Assembly (NCBI GenBank): GCA_002391555.1
Contig: DGFG01000126.1
Span: 1 to 14,087, forward strand
Direction of reading: 5' to 3'
DNA: 14,087 nt
Source: Firmicutes bacterium UBA3906
GTDB taxonomy: Bacteria; Bacillota; Clostridia; Caldicoprobacterales; DTU083
The first letter of the stretch is position 1. The number at the start of each line of letters is the position of its first letter. Shown here piece after piece: positions 1-8,074 of the stretch. The notes beneath the pieces were generated by a model that was given only the letters and a program-made list of their open reading frames with translations, did not search any database and had not been told where the DNA came from. The position numbers and the translations under genes were made by a program.

Positions 1-902
1 ATCTAGCTAAGAATGGTACAACCTCATACCTTGCTACCACTATGACCTGTAGTATAGAAGATATTAAAAAGGCCATGGGGGCAGTTGCCCAATATATGAA
101 AGGTTACAGGGGTCAGGGTGCCCAAATCCTAGGACTACATATGGAGGGACCCTTTATAAGTCCTAAGGCCAGGGGGGCCCATGACAAGGACTACATAAAG
201 GACCCATCCATTGACCTATATAAAGAGCTAGTTGGAGACCTTGGATCTATTGTAAAGGTAGTCACCCTAGCGCCAGAGCTAGAGGGGGCAGTAGAACTAG
301 CCAGCTACTTAAATGAAAACAATACCAGGGCCAGTATGGGTCATACCAAGGCCACTTATGATATAGCCAAGGAGGCCATAGGCAAGGGCATAAATCATGT
401 ATGCCATTTTTACAATGCTATGCAAGCCTTTAGCCATAGGGAACCAGGCGTGGTTGGGGCAGTTTTAGACAGTGATGACAGCACAATCGAGCTTATAGCA
501 GACCTGGTACATATTCATCCTGCTGCCCTAAGACTGGCAGTTTCCATAAAGGGAAAGGATAGGTGTGCCCTTATAACAGATGCTATGTCAGCTGCAGGAC
601 TTGGGGATGGGACCTATATGCTAGGAGGACTTGAGGTCTATGTAGAAAAGGGTCAGGCCAGGCAAATAGATGGGACCCTGGCAGCCAGTACCCTTAATCA
701 GGCCCAGGCCTTAAGGAATATGGTAAAGATAGGCCTAGGCCTAGAGGATGTCTTGACCATGTTAACTAAAACACCTGCTAGGATAATAGGGGTCGATGGC
801 TACAAGGGCCAGCTTAAAGAGGGCTATGATGCAGACATATTGCTATTAGATAGGGATCTGAATGTAGCAGAGAGCTTTGTAAGGGGCCAAAGACAGGCCT
901 AA
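1..902 (+). CDS. nagA: N-acetylglucosamine-6-phosphate deacetylase, 5'-truncated by window edge
   Basis: Cytoplasmic amidohydrolase that removes acetate from GlcNAc-6-phosphate to give glucosamine-6-phosphate, in amino-sugar and cell-wall recycling. The reading frame is open from base 3 (LAKNGTTSYLATTMT, the family's conserved G-T-S-LPTTMT region), so the ATG at 42 is internal and the true start lies before the window; roughly 80-95 residues are missing. Numbering from that Met, the family residues are all present: HMEGP with metal-binding Glu35, GHT His101, CHFYNAM His122, HREPG 132-136, the D-x-VHIHP substrate histidine region near 157, and TDA with catalytic Asp180. The spacings closely match those of E. 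coli NagA (E131, H195, H216, D273). The C-terminal Y-D-A-D-ILLLD strand returns to the small beta domain, and the stop is TAA. Arg codons are almost all AGG. An MFS gene follows after 47 bases and is probably co-transcribed. Confidence 0.95.
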   Translation, partial: LAKNGTTSYLATTMTCSIEDIKKAMGAVAQYMKGYRGQGAQILGLHMEGPFISPKARGAHDKDYIKDPSIDLYKELVGDLGSIVKVVTLAPELEGAVELASYLNENNTRASMGHTKATYDIAKEAIGKGINHVCHFYNAMQAFSHREPGVVGAVLDSDDSTIELIADLVHIHPAALRLAVSIKGKDRCALITDAMSAAGLGDGTYMLGGLEVYVEKGQARQIDGTLAASTLNQAQALRNMVKIGLGLEDVLTMLTKTPARIIGVDGYKGQLKEGYDADILLLDRDLNVAESFVRGQRQA

Positions 903-934
903 GTGCAAGATGGCTTTTAGTGGCTTGATATAGC

Positions 935-940
935 AGGGGG
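935..940 (+). promoter_or_regulatory. Ribosome binding site that fixes the TTG start of the MFS gene
   Basis: AGGGGG lies 9 bases before the TTG at 950. In the same frame an upstream TGA at 926-928 rules out any longer start, and there is no ATG before residue 19, so this site decides for TTG. Confidence 0.6.
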
Positions 941-949
941 TTATTCCTA

Positions 950-2329
950 TTGAAGAAGGATAGGTTTTTGCCATTTAAGAACTTTAGCATAAGCAGGGAC
1001 CTTATGCTTGACTTAAACAGGGTCATACTAGGCTCAGGCCTGGGTATGGTCTTTTTCTCCACGCTGAATGGTGCGCCCTTTTCAGGATTTGTAAGAAGTC
1101 TTGGTGTGGGAGACTTTCTCTATGGAGTTCTAATGGCCTTCCCAGTAATGGGAGGTCTTTTTCAGGTATTAGCAGCCTATTTACTAGAGAGGTCCGGCAA
1201 AAGGAAAAAGCTATTTCTATTAGCCGGGGTCATTCAAAGGATAACCATTATACCTATGGTTCTTTTTGCCTATACTCTGCCTGATGACCTAAAGCCCTTG
1301 TCGATTGGCCTAATCATGCTAATGCTTTCTCTATCAGCTGTAGGAGGATCCTTAAATGGTGTAAGCTTTTTCTCCTGGATGTCGGCTATAGTACCCTTAA
1401 ATATTAGGGGGAGGTTTTTCAGTCAAAGGCAGCTATTTTTCACCATTACCAGCCTCATAAGCGGCCTGAGTGTTGGATACCTGCTAGACCTAATAGGGGG
1501 TAGCACCGGCTTTATTGTAGTTTTTGTGATAGCTGCAGTATTTGGCCTTTTGGATATAGTATGCTTTTTAAAGGTTAAAGACCCTCCCATGGAGCTAGAG
1601 CAGGAAAGGATAGGCCTTTTAAAAGTTTGGAAGCAGGCCTTAACTAACAAAAATTTTAGGAAATACCTGACCTTTTGGTCTTTATGGATCTTTGCAGTAA
1701 ACTTAACTGGTCCCTTTTACAATGACTATATGATTAACTATCTCAATATGAAATACCTTGAGATAACCATGCTAAATTCCGCCATTTACTCCTTCTTTAC
1801 AGTATTTTTTATAAAACGCTGGGGTAGGCTTATAGACATATATGGAAACAAGCCAGTAATGCAGGTTTGTGGCCTGGCAGCTGTCTCAATACCCCTTATG
1901 TGGATATTCACAAGCCCTGATTTTTATTTTATGATAGTTGTAATCAATATCCTGTCGGGTATCTTTTGGTGTGGGGTTGAGTTAACAGTAAACAATATGA
2001 CCATGAGTATATCCCCAGAAAAGAACAAATCCATCTACATAGGGACCATATCCATGGTTACTGCCCTGTCAGGTAGCATACTAGCCTACTTTACGGGTGG
2101 CCTTTTTATGGAGCTTACCAGGGGTCATATAGCAAGGCTAGATATAAGGCTAATGGGCTATCCCCTAAACAATTACCACCTACTGTTTTTAATAGGATCA
2201 ATCCTTAGGGGAATAGCTATAATATTTCTCCTGCCCATGGTAGAGGAAGAACAGGCAAAGGACTCCCGCCTACTGGTAAAGGACATCTACAGGCAGACAG
2301 TAGCAAAGCTAAGAGGCCCCTTTTTCTAG
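950..2329 (+). CDS. MFS transporter, 12 predicted membrane helices
   Basis: Inner-membrane permease of the major facilitator superfamily; the substrate is not readable from sequence. The protein has 459 residues, normal for the family, with about 12 hydrophobic segments in two halves (first half roughly residues 25-207, second half about 240-430). Loop signatures are visible: a basic RSGKRKK after helix 2 (81-87), the cytoplasmic IRGRFFSQRQ stretch (142-151), and WGRLIDIYGNKPVM (281-294), the motif-A-like loop of the second half. The start is TTG with a good Shine-Dalgarno site. The gene lies 47 bases after nagA on the same strand, so a role in uptake of amino sugars or cell-wall fragments is a reasonable inference but is not shown by any motif. 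It faces the transglutaminase gene tail to tail, 50 bases apart. Confidence 0.88.
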   Translation: MKKDRFLPFKNFSISRDLMLDLNRVILGSGLGMVFFSTLNGAPFSGFVRSLGVGDFLYGVLMAFPVMGGLFQVLAAYLLERSGKRKKLFLLAGVIQRITIIPMVLFAYTLPDDLKPLSIGLIMLMLSLSAVGGSLNGVSFFSWMSAIVPLNIRGRFFSQRQLFFTITSLISGLSVGYLLDLIGGSTGFIVVFVIAAVFGLLDIVCFLKVKDPPMELEQERIGLLKVWKQALTNKNFRKYLTFWSLWIFAVNLTGPFYNDYMINYLNMKYLEITMLNSAIYSFFTVFFIKRWGRLIDIYGNKPVMQVCGLAAVSIPLMWIFTSPDFYFMIVVINILSGIFWCGVELTVNNMTMSISPEKNKSIYIGTISMVTALSGSILAYFTGGLFMELTRGHIARLDIRLMGYPLNNYHLLFLIGSILRGIAIIFLLPMVEEEQAKDSRLLVKDIYRQTVAKLRGPFF

Positions 2330-2337
2330 GAGCCTCT
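2312..2337. terminator. Possible stem-loop between convergent genes
   Basis: AGAGGC at 2312-2317 pairs with GCCTCT at 2332-2337, and an inner CC/GG pair extends the stem. The hairpin spans the MFS stop codon. Neither strand has a U-run directly after the stem, so its role as a terminator is doubtful. It is, however, the only hairpin I see near the 50-base gap where two transcripts converge. Confidence 0.3.
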
Positions 2338-2379
2338 CATATAAAAGACTATTTAGGTCGTTTTATTTTTAGGTTTTTA

Positions 2380-4743
2380 TTAGGCTTTTTTCTTTGGCCT
2401 TAGCCTCCTTATTAGGACCTTAAAGACATACTTATGGTAGCCTAGGGCCTTTTTCATGCTATGTCGTAGTAGCTTGTAAAAGTCCTCAGTAAAGCTTATA
2501 TCCTCCTTTGTAAGGTCCCTGTATCCAAACTCACTTTCAATTAAGAGTCTTGATATATCCATTACACTACCCTTGGGGTTTACTATATATTTATCAATTC
2601 TAGCCGCATAGGTATAGGGTGTTTCGCCGCCCTCTATAGGCATACCATAGATATTTAGCAGCCAGAGAATTTCATTATAGTAGTAACAAAGCTGGTCACT
2701 GAAGGGAAGCTTTTTAAACCGCCTTTGGCCTAATAGGTAGTAGACTAGTAACAATAAGATGACTAATAGGACCAGTGCCAATAGGACAAGGCCTACTATT
2801 AGAAGGTCTTGTAAGGCAAGCTCATCACCGGTTCCATCCGGGGTAAGGATTGGAGTCTGGGGCCTATTTTGTCCCTCCTGTTTCATCTTTTCATAGTATT
2901 GCCTATAATATTCCTGCCAATAGTTATCGTACTGGGGTGCACCTTGGGGAGAGTCGAGGTAGTCTGCTCCAGTGCCTGGTGTAGGGTCGATAGGTATCCA
3001 GCCCACCTGGGGGAAGTATGCCTCCACCCATGCATGGCCGTGGATGTTTTTAACCTCGTATAGGCCATCCCTATTCTTTTTACTTGGCATGGAAAAGCCC
3101 TCTATATATCGGGTAGGGACACCTACTATCCTAGCCATTATGGCTAGGGCACTGGCATAGTAGGTACAATAGCCTTCCTTTAGGTCAAATAGAAAATAGT
3201 CAACAAAGTCACGCCCATTTGGAGTTTCATTTGGTGTTAGACTATAGCTGTAGTTATCAGAATTTAGGTATTGGACAATTGCAGCTACCTTTTCATAGTT
3301 TGTTTTCTTGTTCCTTGCTATAAGGAAAGCAAGCTCATATACCCTTTGTGGAACAGTATCTGGAACAGAGGTGTAGCTATCCAAGATATGGAGTAGCTTT
3401 ACATTATAGTCTTGATTATCACCAACAATCCCTATTCCCTCAATATAACCATCAGTATAGTCAGGTTCAGATGAGTTTATGTAGTCTATAAAATCCTGAT
3501 TACCGGTTAGGTTGGGGACAGTAGCCATTAGGGTGTAGGGTTCATTATCCCTTAGATCTCTGCTGGCAAAAACCTCACTATTGGTATTGTAGTAGGGGAT
3601 AGCCCCGACTTTTTTCATCTTTAGGTCCTCAAGGCTATATGGATGAAAGATCACAGAGGTCTCAAATCCAACATTCCTGATAGTTACTTCGATAGGTAGA
3701 TAAAAGGAATTGTCCTGCCCTTTAGGGTCTATTTTGGACCATATGGGCTCGTCATAGTCAAAGATAGACTCCCTTTTAGCCTTGTAGTCATTGTCCTTGA
3801 ATTTATACCTATAGCTACTTATGGAGCTTATCCAAGAGCTTCCGGTATACTCATCTAAAACAGACCCCCTGAGTAATAGGGGCAGGGGAGAGTCTACTAA
3901 AAGGGCAAGGTCTTGATTTACCCTGACTGGTCCTCCAAGCTTATTTGTTGATGAAGGATAGCCAGTTGTTGTGAGACGAAAGGGCTTTCTAGTCCCCTCA
4001 TAGCCAAAGATAAGGTTGTCCACCTGGTCTACGACATTTACAAGATAGTCCCATTGCAGGTTTTCAGCATCCTTACTTGGTGTAATTACCGTGGCTGTAA
4101 AAACAATAAGTATTGCTATAGGCAGGACACTTAGCTGCCATAGCCCTAGCTTGGGTATCTTAAATTTTTTAGATAGGCTTTTATGGTAACTAGCTCCCCA
4201 GGATATTATACTAGCAAGGGCATAGTACCAGGCGTATTTGCTTATATTTTCGTGGTCTAGGCACCAGAGAGTAAAAAATAGGGCAAGTCCTAGGATAAAG
4301 GGTATGGTAAAAAGTCGTAGCTTTATTATTAAAAGATAAAAGATAAGGGACATTACTATTGTTACAAGTACTATTGTAGTTTGTCCATAGCTAGGATAGA
4401 CCCATAAATCAGAAAGCAGGTAATCGGCAAACCAGCTTATATAATCTTTTATGGAGGAGAAAAAGCCAGTAGGATTTACTAGGTATCCAATAGCAAGGGC
4501 TAACACAAGTAGTAGGGGCATTAAAATTAGGGCCCTTAGCTTGTTTTTAAGCACAGGCTTTAGGACTAGAAAGCTTAGGCCAGCTATAAGAAAAAGCTTT
4601 GGAAAGTTAAATTCTATATAAAGGGAGGTTAAGAATGCTGCACTTAAGCTACTAGCTACAAGACATAATAAAAGACCTTCTGTAATTAGTGAAAATATCT
4701 TTTCTTTGTTCACCTTGTCCTCCATTCTGCGTTTTTCCCGCAT
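2380..4743 (-). CDS. TgpA-type membrane protein with extracytoplasmic transglutaminase-like domain
   Basis: Protein of 787 residues. The N-terminal ~220 residues hold a run of membrane helices (DUF3488-like region), then comes a large extracytoplasmic part. Within it lies a transglutaminase core with the papain-like triad: Cys526 in EGYCTYYASALAIMARIVGVP, His570 in HGHAWVEAYF and Asp586 in IDPTPG. The G-V-P-T-R-Y-x-G-F segment after the Cys is typical. A single strong helix at about 637-661 returns the chain to the cytoplasm, followed by a ~125-residue DUF4129-like tail ending in a basic RRLRPKKK. The start ATG has AGGG 4 bases upstream; Met7 is a weaker alternative without a binding site. 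It is the last gene of the moxR-DUF58 operon, 64 bases after DUF58. The intact triad suggests an active protease or transpeptidase-like enzyme, but substrates of this family are mostly unknown. Confidence 0.92.
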   Translation of the reverse strand: MREKRRMEDKVNKEKIFSLITEGLLLCLVASSLSAAFLTSLYIEFNFPKLFLIAGLSFLVLKPVLKNKLRALILMPLLLVLALAIGYLVNPTGFFSSIKDYISWFADYLLSDLWVYPSYGQTTIVLVTIVMSLIFYLLIIKLRLFTIPFILGLALFFTLWCLDHENISKYAWYYALASIISWGASYHKSLSKKFKIPKLGLWQLSVLPIAILIVFTATVITPSKDAENLQWDYLVNVVDQVDNLIFGYEGTRKPFRLTTTGYPSSTNKLGGPVRVNQDLALLVDSPLPLLLRGSVLDEYTGSSWISSISSYRYKFKDNDYKAKRESIFDYDEPIWSKIDPKGQDNSFYLPIEVTIRNVGFETSVIFHPYSLEDLKMKKVGAIPYYNTNSEVFASRDLRDNEPYTLMATVPNLTGNQDFIDYINSSEPDYTDGYIEGIGIVGDNQDYNVKLLHILDSYTSVPDTVPQRVYELAFLIARNKKTNYEKVAAIVQYLNSDNYSYSLTPNETPNGRDFVDYFLFDLKEGYCTYYASALAIMARIVGVPTRYIEGFSMPSKKNRDGLYEVKNIHGHAWVEAYFPQVGWIPIDPTPGTGADYLDSPQGAPQYDNYWQEYYRQYYEKMKQEGQNRPQTPILTPDGTGDELALQDLLIVGLVLLALVLLVILLLLVYYLLGQRRFKKLPFSDQLCYYYNEILWLLNIYGMPIEGGETPYTYAARIDKYIVNPKGSVMDISRLLIESEFGYRDLTKEDISFTEDFYKLLRHSMKKALGYHKYVFKVLIRRLRPKKKA

Positions 4744-4807
4744 TTAACCCTAGTCTTTATAATATTTATAATATAGGTCAGCTTGCAATATATAAAGCCT
4801 TTTAAAT

Positions 4808-6016
4808 TTAAGCTTGTAGGATTTCATTAATAGTCTGGTCATGGTAGACCAAATATGATGGTATCCCCTTTTCATTTAGCTCATCTGTCAGCTGTATCTG
4901 CTGAAGGTTAGCATAGGCCCTATGTATTACAAAAAAGATTATGGGATAAACCCCTATCTGCTTTAGGACAGTTAGGCTATTAATCAGGGATAGGTCTAGC
5001 TTTTTTATAACCAGTATAATGCTACCATTGCTTAGAAAGGAAGGGGCTTCGATATCTAGGATATCCTTCATAGAAAAGGGACTATCAAAGCTAAGATTGG
5101 CCAGGTAATTGTAGATGCCCTCAAAGTCTTGGGGATTCCTACCTGACAGCTCTTTCCTGTTATTTTCGTAAACAATGAGCTTTAATGGTAGCCACTTGGC
5201 AAGGACATAGTTAACAAGGGCTGTTGTTGTTTCTATTACCTGGTCCTCAAGCTCATGCTTGTATATGCCCTCTAAACCATTAGGCCCGGTCTCCATAAAG
5301 AGCATTGTATGGGGCTGGGTGGTTGTTTCATAGTTCATTACATATAGGTCCTGCAATTTGGAGGAAAGCTTCCAGTGGACCTTTTTCATGGGGTCACTGT
5401 ACTGATACTGCCTAATGTCAGAGACATTTACAGCCTCATCGGTCCTAGTTAACCTGTCTTTAAAGGAGCCTTCCTGGGTAATCTGTGGCAGGGGAACATG
5501 GTCAAGCTTTATGATTCTAGGATAGATATTTAGCCTTAATAGCTTATGGTAGGGCCTTTTAGTAAGGTCCATTGAAAACTTAAAGAGGCCAAAGATATCT
5601 ACTACCTCTATTTTGTTCATACCCAGGAGATACTTGCCCCTTAAGGAGCAATCAAATTCATGGATTATCTCACCCTTTTGAAAGGGTAGGATAGAAAGGT
5701 AGCCTTTCTCAGACTCTCCCTTTAGATAGGATAGGGGGGTATGGTAGTAGATTTTTAAAAAGGGGTACAGAAAGGGCCTGTCATTGTAGACCTGCAGGGT
5801 CAGGACTGCCTTGTCTCCCTTTCTAACAGTACTTGTATCTAGCACTTGTATATAATGAAAGGCATATAGTACCCACATATTACTAAGGATGGCGTACAAA
5901 ACTATGGATAGCAAGACACCAAAGCCAATATAGAATATGTATTCACCTGTGTATAGGCCGGCAAAAAGGAGAGATAGGGTGATTAGGCCAAAAAGGACCC
6001 TTCGTAAGAGTGTCAT
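4808..6016 (-). CDS. DUF58 domain protein, membrane-anchored
   Basis: Protein of 402 residues with two hydrophobic segments at the N-terminus (about 8-25 and 27-54), then a soluble part. Family landmarks are present: SLRGKYLLG...VVDIFGLFKF (134-157), matching the usual RG-Y-x-x-G ... D-x-FGLF region, and IRQYQYSDPMKKVHWKLSSK (201-220), a form of the DUF58 signature R-x-Y-x-x-G-D-x-x-R-x-I-x-W, here with Ser207 for Gly and Lys212 for Arg. The C-terminal part resembles the von Willebrand A-like fold of the family, though a clear metal-site (MIDAS) motif is not evident. Its ATG shares bases with the moxR TGA (ATGA overlap), which implies translational coupling. Genes of this type recur beside moxR and transglutaminase genes; the molecular role is not established. 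Confidence 0.92.
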   Translation of the reverse strand: MTLLRRVLFGLITLSLLFAGLYTGEYIFYIGFGVLLSIVLYAILSNMWVLYAFHYIQVLDTSTVRKGDKAVLTLQVYNDRPFLYPFLKIYYHTPLSYLKGESEKGYLSILPFQKGEIIHEFDCSLRGKYLLGMNKIEVVDIFGLFKFSMDLTKRPYHKLLRLNIYPRIIKLDHVPLPQITQEGSFKDRLTRTDEAVNVSDIRQYQYSDPMKKVHWKLSSKLQDLYVMNYETTTQPHTMLFMETGPNGLEGIYKHELEDQVIETTTALVNYVLAKWLPLKLIVYENNRKELSGRNPQDFEGIYNYLANLSFDSPFSMKDILDIEAPSFLSNGSIILVIKKLDLSLINSLTVLKQIGVYPIIFFVIHRAYANLQQIQLTDELNEKGIPSYLVYHDQTINEILQA

Positions 6017-6957
6017 GACTCTATTACCGGTACATATAGGATTTTCATAATTGATTCTATTATTGACTCTGCTGTCATTTCCTTTAGCCTAGCCTCTGGC
6101 CTAACAATTAGCCGGTGTGCTAATACAGACGATACCATTTTTTGCACATCATCGGGTATAACATAGTTCCTACCTTCGAGTAGGGCATAGCCTTGAGAGG
6201 CCCTCATAAGGTTTATTGCAGCTCTTGGACTGGCACCCAGGCTTAGGTCTGCGTGATCACGGGTCATAGAAACTATATCAGATATATATTCCTTTATTGG
6301 ATCGGCTACCTTGATATTAGAGCAGAGGTCCTGTAGATATACTATATCCTCAGCACTTGCGACAGCCCCTAGGCTTTTTAAGGGGTTGTCTGATTGGAAA
6401 CGGGATAAAATAGCCATCTCTTCGCGTTTTTTGGGGTAGCCCATGGTGACCTTCAGCATAAAACGGTCTAGCTGGGCCTCTGGCAGGGGAAAGGTTCCAA
6501 TATATTCAACAGGGTTTTGAGTTGCAAGGACCATAAAGGGCTGGGGGATAGGGTAGGTAGTTCCATCGACAGTTACCTGGCCCTCCTCCATTACCTCAAG
6601 TAAAGAGGACTGGGTTTTAGGTGAGGTCCTGTTAATCTCATCTGCCAGTATTATTTGATTTAAAATCATACCTGGCTTAAATTCCATTTCGCCAGTTTTA
6701 AAGTTGTACATTGAAAAACCTGTAATATCTGAGGGGAGTACATCAGGTGTAAACTGAATCCTCTTAAAGCTTAGGTTTAAGGACTTGGCCAGGGATGATA
6801 CCAGCATTGTTTTGCCAACTCCAGGCACGTCCTCTATTAAGACATGTCCCTTTCCAATAAGGGCTATCAGGATTAACCTGATGGCATTGGACTTGCCTAC
6901 AATGACCCTTTCAATGTTGTCTTGGATGCTTCTTACCAATAGGGCAGCCTTCTCCAC
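6013..6957 (-). CDS. MoxR-family AAA+ ATPase
   Basis: Cytoplasmic AAA+ ATPase of 314 residues, a usual MoxR length. Nucleotide motifs are complete: Walker A GVGKT (46-50), Walker B IILADEINR with Asp106 and Glu107, sensor 1 ATQNP (155-159), LDRFML with a candidate arginine finger Arg175, and sensor 2 GASPRA with Arg255. MoxR proteins act as chaperone-like ATPases that mature or activate partner proteins, often the DUF58 or von Willebrand A proteins encoded beside them; that role here is inferred from the operon. The start is GTG at 6957, with AAAGGA upstream at about 9 bases. It is the first gene of the minus-strand operon and overlaps the DUF58 gene by 4 bases. It diverges from birA across about 205 bases. 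Confidence 0.95.
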   Translation of the reverse strand: MEKAALLVRSIQDNIERVIVGKSNAIRLILIALIGKGHVLIEDVPGVGKTMLVSSLAKSLNLSFKRIQFTPDVLPSDITGFSMYNFKTGEMEFKPGMILNQIILADEINRTSPKTQSSLLEVMEEGQVTVDGTTYPIPQPFMVLATQNPVEYIGTFPLPEAQLDRFMLKVTMGYPKKREEMAILSRFQSDNPLKSLGAVASAEDIVYLQDLCSNIKVADPIKEYISDIVSMTRDHADLSLGASPRAAINLMRASQGYALLEGRNYVIPDDVQKMVSSVLAHRLIVRPEARLKEMTAESIIESIMKILYVPVIES

Positions 6958-7026
6958 ATTAACACGTCCTTTGCTTTTATTTATATATGGTATATAAGGT
7001 GTGAATCAGGAAATATATATATTTTT

Positions 7027-7055
7027 ATAGTATAACTTATTGCCAAATATAGCAA
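7027..7055 (-). promoter_or_regulatory. Candidate promoter of the moxR-DUF58-transglutaminase operon
   Basis: Read on the minus strand, TTGCTA (7055-7050) and TACTAT (7032-7027) are 17 bases apart, about 70 bases before the GTG of moxR. A second possible -35, TTGGCA (7046-7041), lies within the same stretch. Both hexamers match the consensus only in part, so this is a best guess in a very AT-rich divergent region. Confidence 0.3.
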
Positions 7056-7162
7056 GACTATCTACATAATTTTACATCCCAAGCAGTCTATCTTGTTCAA
7101 TTTACTTGTATATAGTAGTATATTATTGAAAGGGATTTATATTGGGTAAAATCAAGATATAG

Positions 7163-8074
7163 ATGAGCAGGATATTTGATAATAAGGAGCTGGCAGGTGT
7201 GGAAAACAGCAGGCAGGGCAGGGTAGAAAGCCTTAGCAAAAGTAAGGCTTTAGACAAGGAACCTTTGGCCTCTCTAGATGGACAACAGATAAAAAAACTA
7301 CTAGATGCATGGAGTTTTAGCCAAGATATAAGGATATATGATAGGCTAGACTCCACAAACAAAAAGGCCAAGGACCTAGCCAAGGAGGGAGCCATTTTTG
7401 AGGGCGTAATTATCGCCGATGAGCAGACAGAGGGTAGGGGCAGGCTGGGCAGGGCCTGGCTTTCAAAAAAAGGTACAGGCATATGGATGTCTATAGTTTT
7501 AAGGCCGGTCTTTTCACCTAATCATGCAGCAAAGCTAACAGTAATATCGGCCCTGGCTGTCTCCCAGGCTGTATATAGGCTAACAGGGACTAGGTTACTT
7601 ATAAAATGGCCCAATGACCTGGTCTTAAACAATAAAAAGATTTGCGGTATCCTAACCGAGCTTAGGGCAGACAAGGAAAAGATCCACTATGCAGTTGTTG
7701 GGATTGGGATAAATACAGCTAGTCAAGAGGGTGACTTTCCAGAGGACCTGGCTAGTATAGCCTCTTCTATCTTGATTGAGACAGGCTCTCTTGTAGATAG
7801 GAAGCAGCTGATAGCACAGATCCTAAGAGAGTTTCAGGATCTTTATAGCCACTTTACAAAAGGGGGCGACTTTTCAAGCCACAGGGCACTTTATAGGGAC
7901 TTAAGTGCCAGCCTTGGAAAGAGGGTCCGGGTACTAGGGCCAAAAGAGGAGTTTGAGGGTTTGGCTATAGACCTAACGGACTCTTGTAGCCTCTTAGTTA
8001 GAAAAGACAGCGGTGAAATTGAGGAGGTCATGGCCGGGGATGTGTCTGTCAGGGGTATGGCAGGCTATATCTAG
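7163..8074 (+). CDS. birA: Biotin-protein ligase (biotin-[acetyl-CoA carboxylase] ligase), no DNA-binding domain
   Basis: Cytoplasmic enzyme that activates biotin with ATP and attaches it to the carrier lysine of biotin-dependent carboxylases. Catalytic-domain signatures (numbered from the ATG at 7163) are clear: DSTN at 63-66, biotinyl-AMP loop GRGRLGR at 91-97, KWPND at 148-152, GILTEL, and VGIGIN at 179-184. A C-terminal SH3-like domain covers about 251-299 and ends in MAGDVSVRG. Only ~60 poorly conserved residues precede DSTN, and none look like the winged helix-turn-helix of repressor-type BirA, so this is probably a ligase without direct repressor activity. The start is uncertain: ATG 7163 directly follows an in-frame TAG and has no nearby binding site, whereas GTG 7199 has AAGGAG 9 bases upstream and would give 291 residues. 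It stands alone on the plus strand, divergent from moxR. Confidence 0.93.
   Translation: MSRIFDNKELAGVENSRQGRVESLSKSKALDKEPLASLDGQQIKKLLDAWSFSQDIRIYDRLDSTNKKAKDLAKEGAIFEGVIIADEQTEGRGRLGRAWLSKKGTGIWMSIVLRPVFSPNHAAKLTVISALAVSQAVYRLTGTRLLIKWPNDLVLNNKKICGILTELRADKEKIHYAVVGIGINTASQEGDFPEDLASIASSILIETGSLVDRKQLIAQILREFQDLYSHFTKGGDFSSHRALYRDLSASLGKRVRVLGPKEEFEGLAIDLTDSCSLLVRKDSGEIEEVMAGDVSVRGMAGYI
7184..7189 (+). promoter_or_regulatory. Shine-Dalgarno site favouring a GTG start at 7199 for birA
   Basis: AAGGAG sits 9 bases before an in-frame GTG at 7199-7201. No comparable site precedes the ATG at 7163. This makes 7199 a serious alternative start, shortening the protein by 12 residues. Confidence 0.45.

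Noticed and set aside
4759..4788. Internal promoter before the transglutaminase gene (TTGCAA, 18 bases, TATTAT on the minus strand)
   Set aside because: The implied start would leave only about 8 bases before the ATG, with the binding site at the very 5' end; AT-rich gaps give such matches by chance.
7123..7482. 119-codon frame on the minus strand over the start of birA
   Set aside because: It is antisense to the conserved ligase domain, low in complexity and rich in Ser and Leu, with no binding site; a mirror of the real gene's codon bias.
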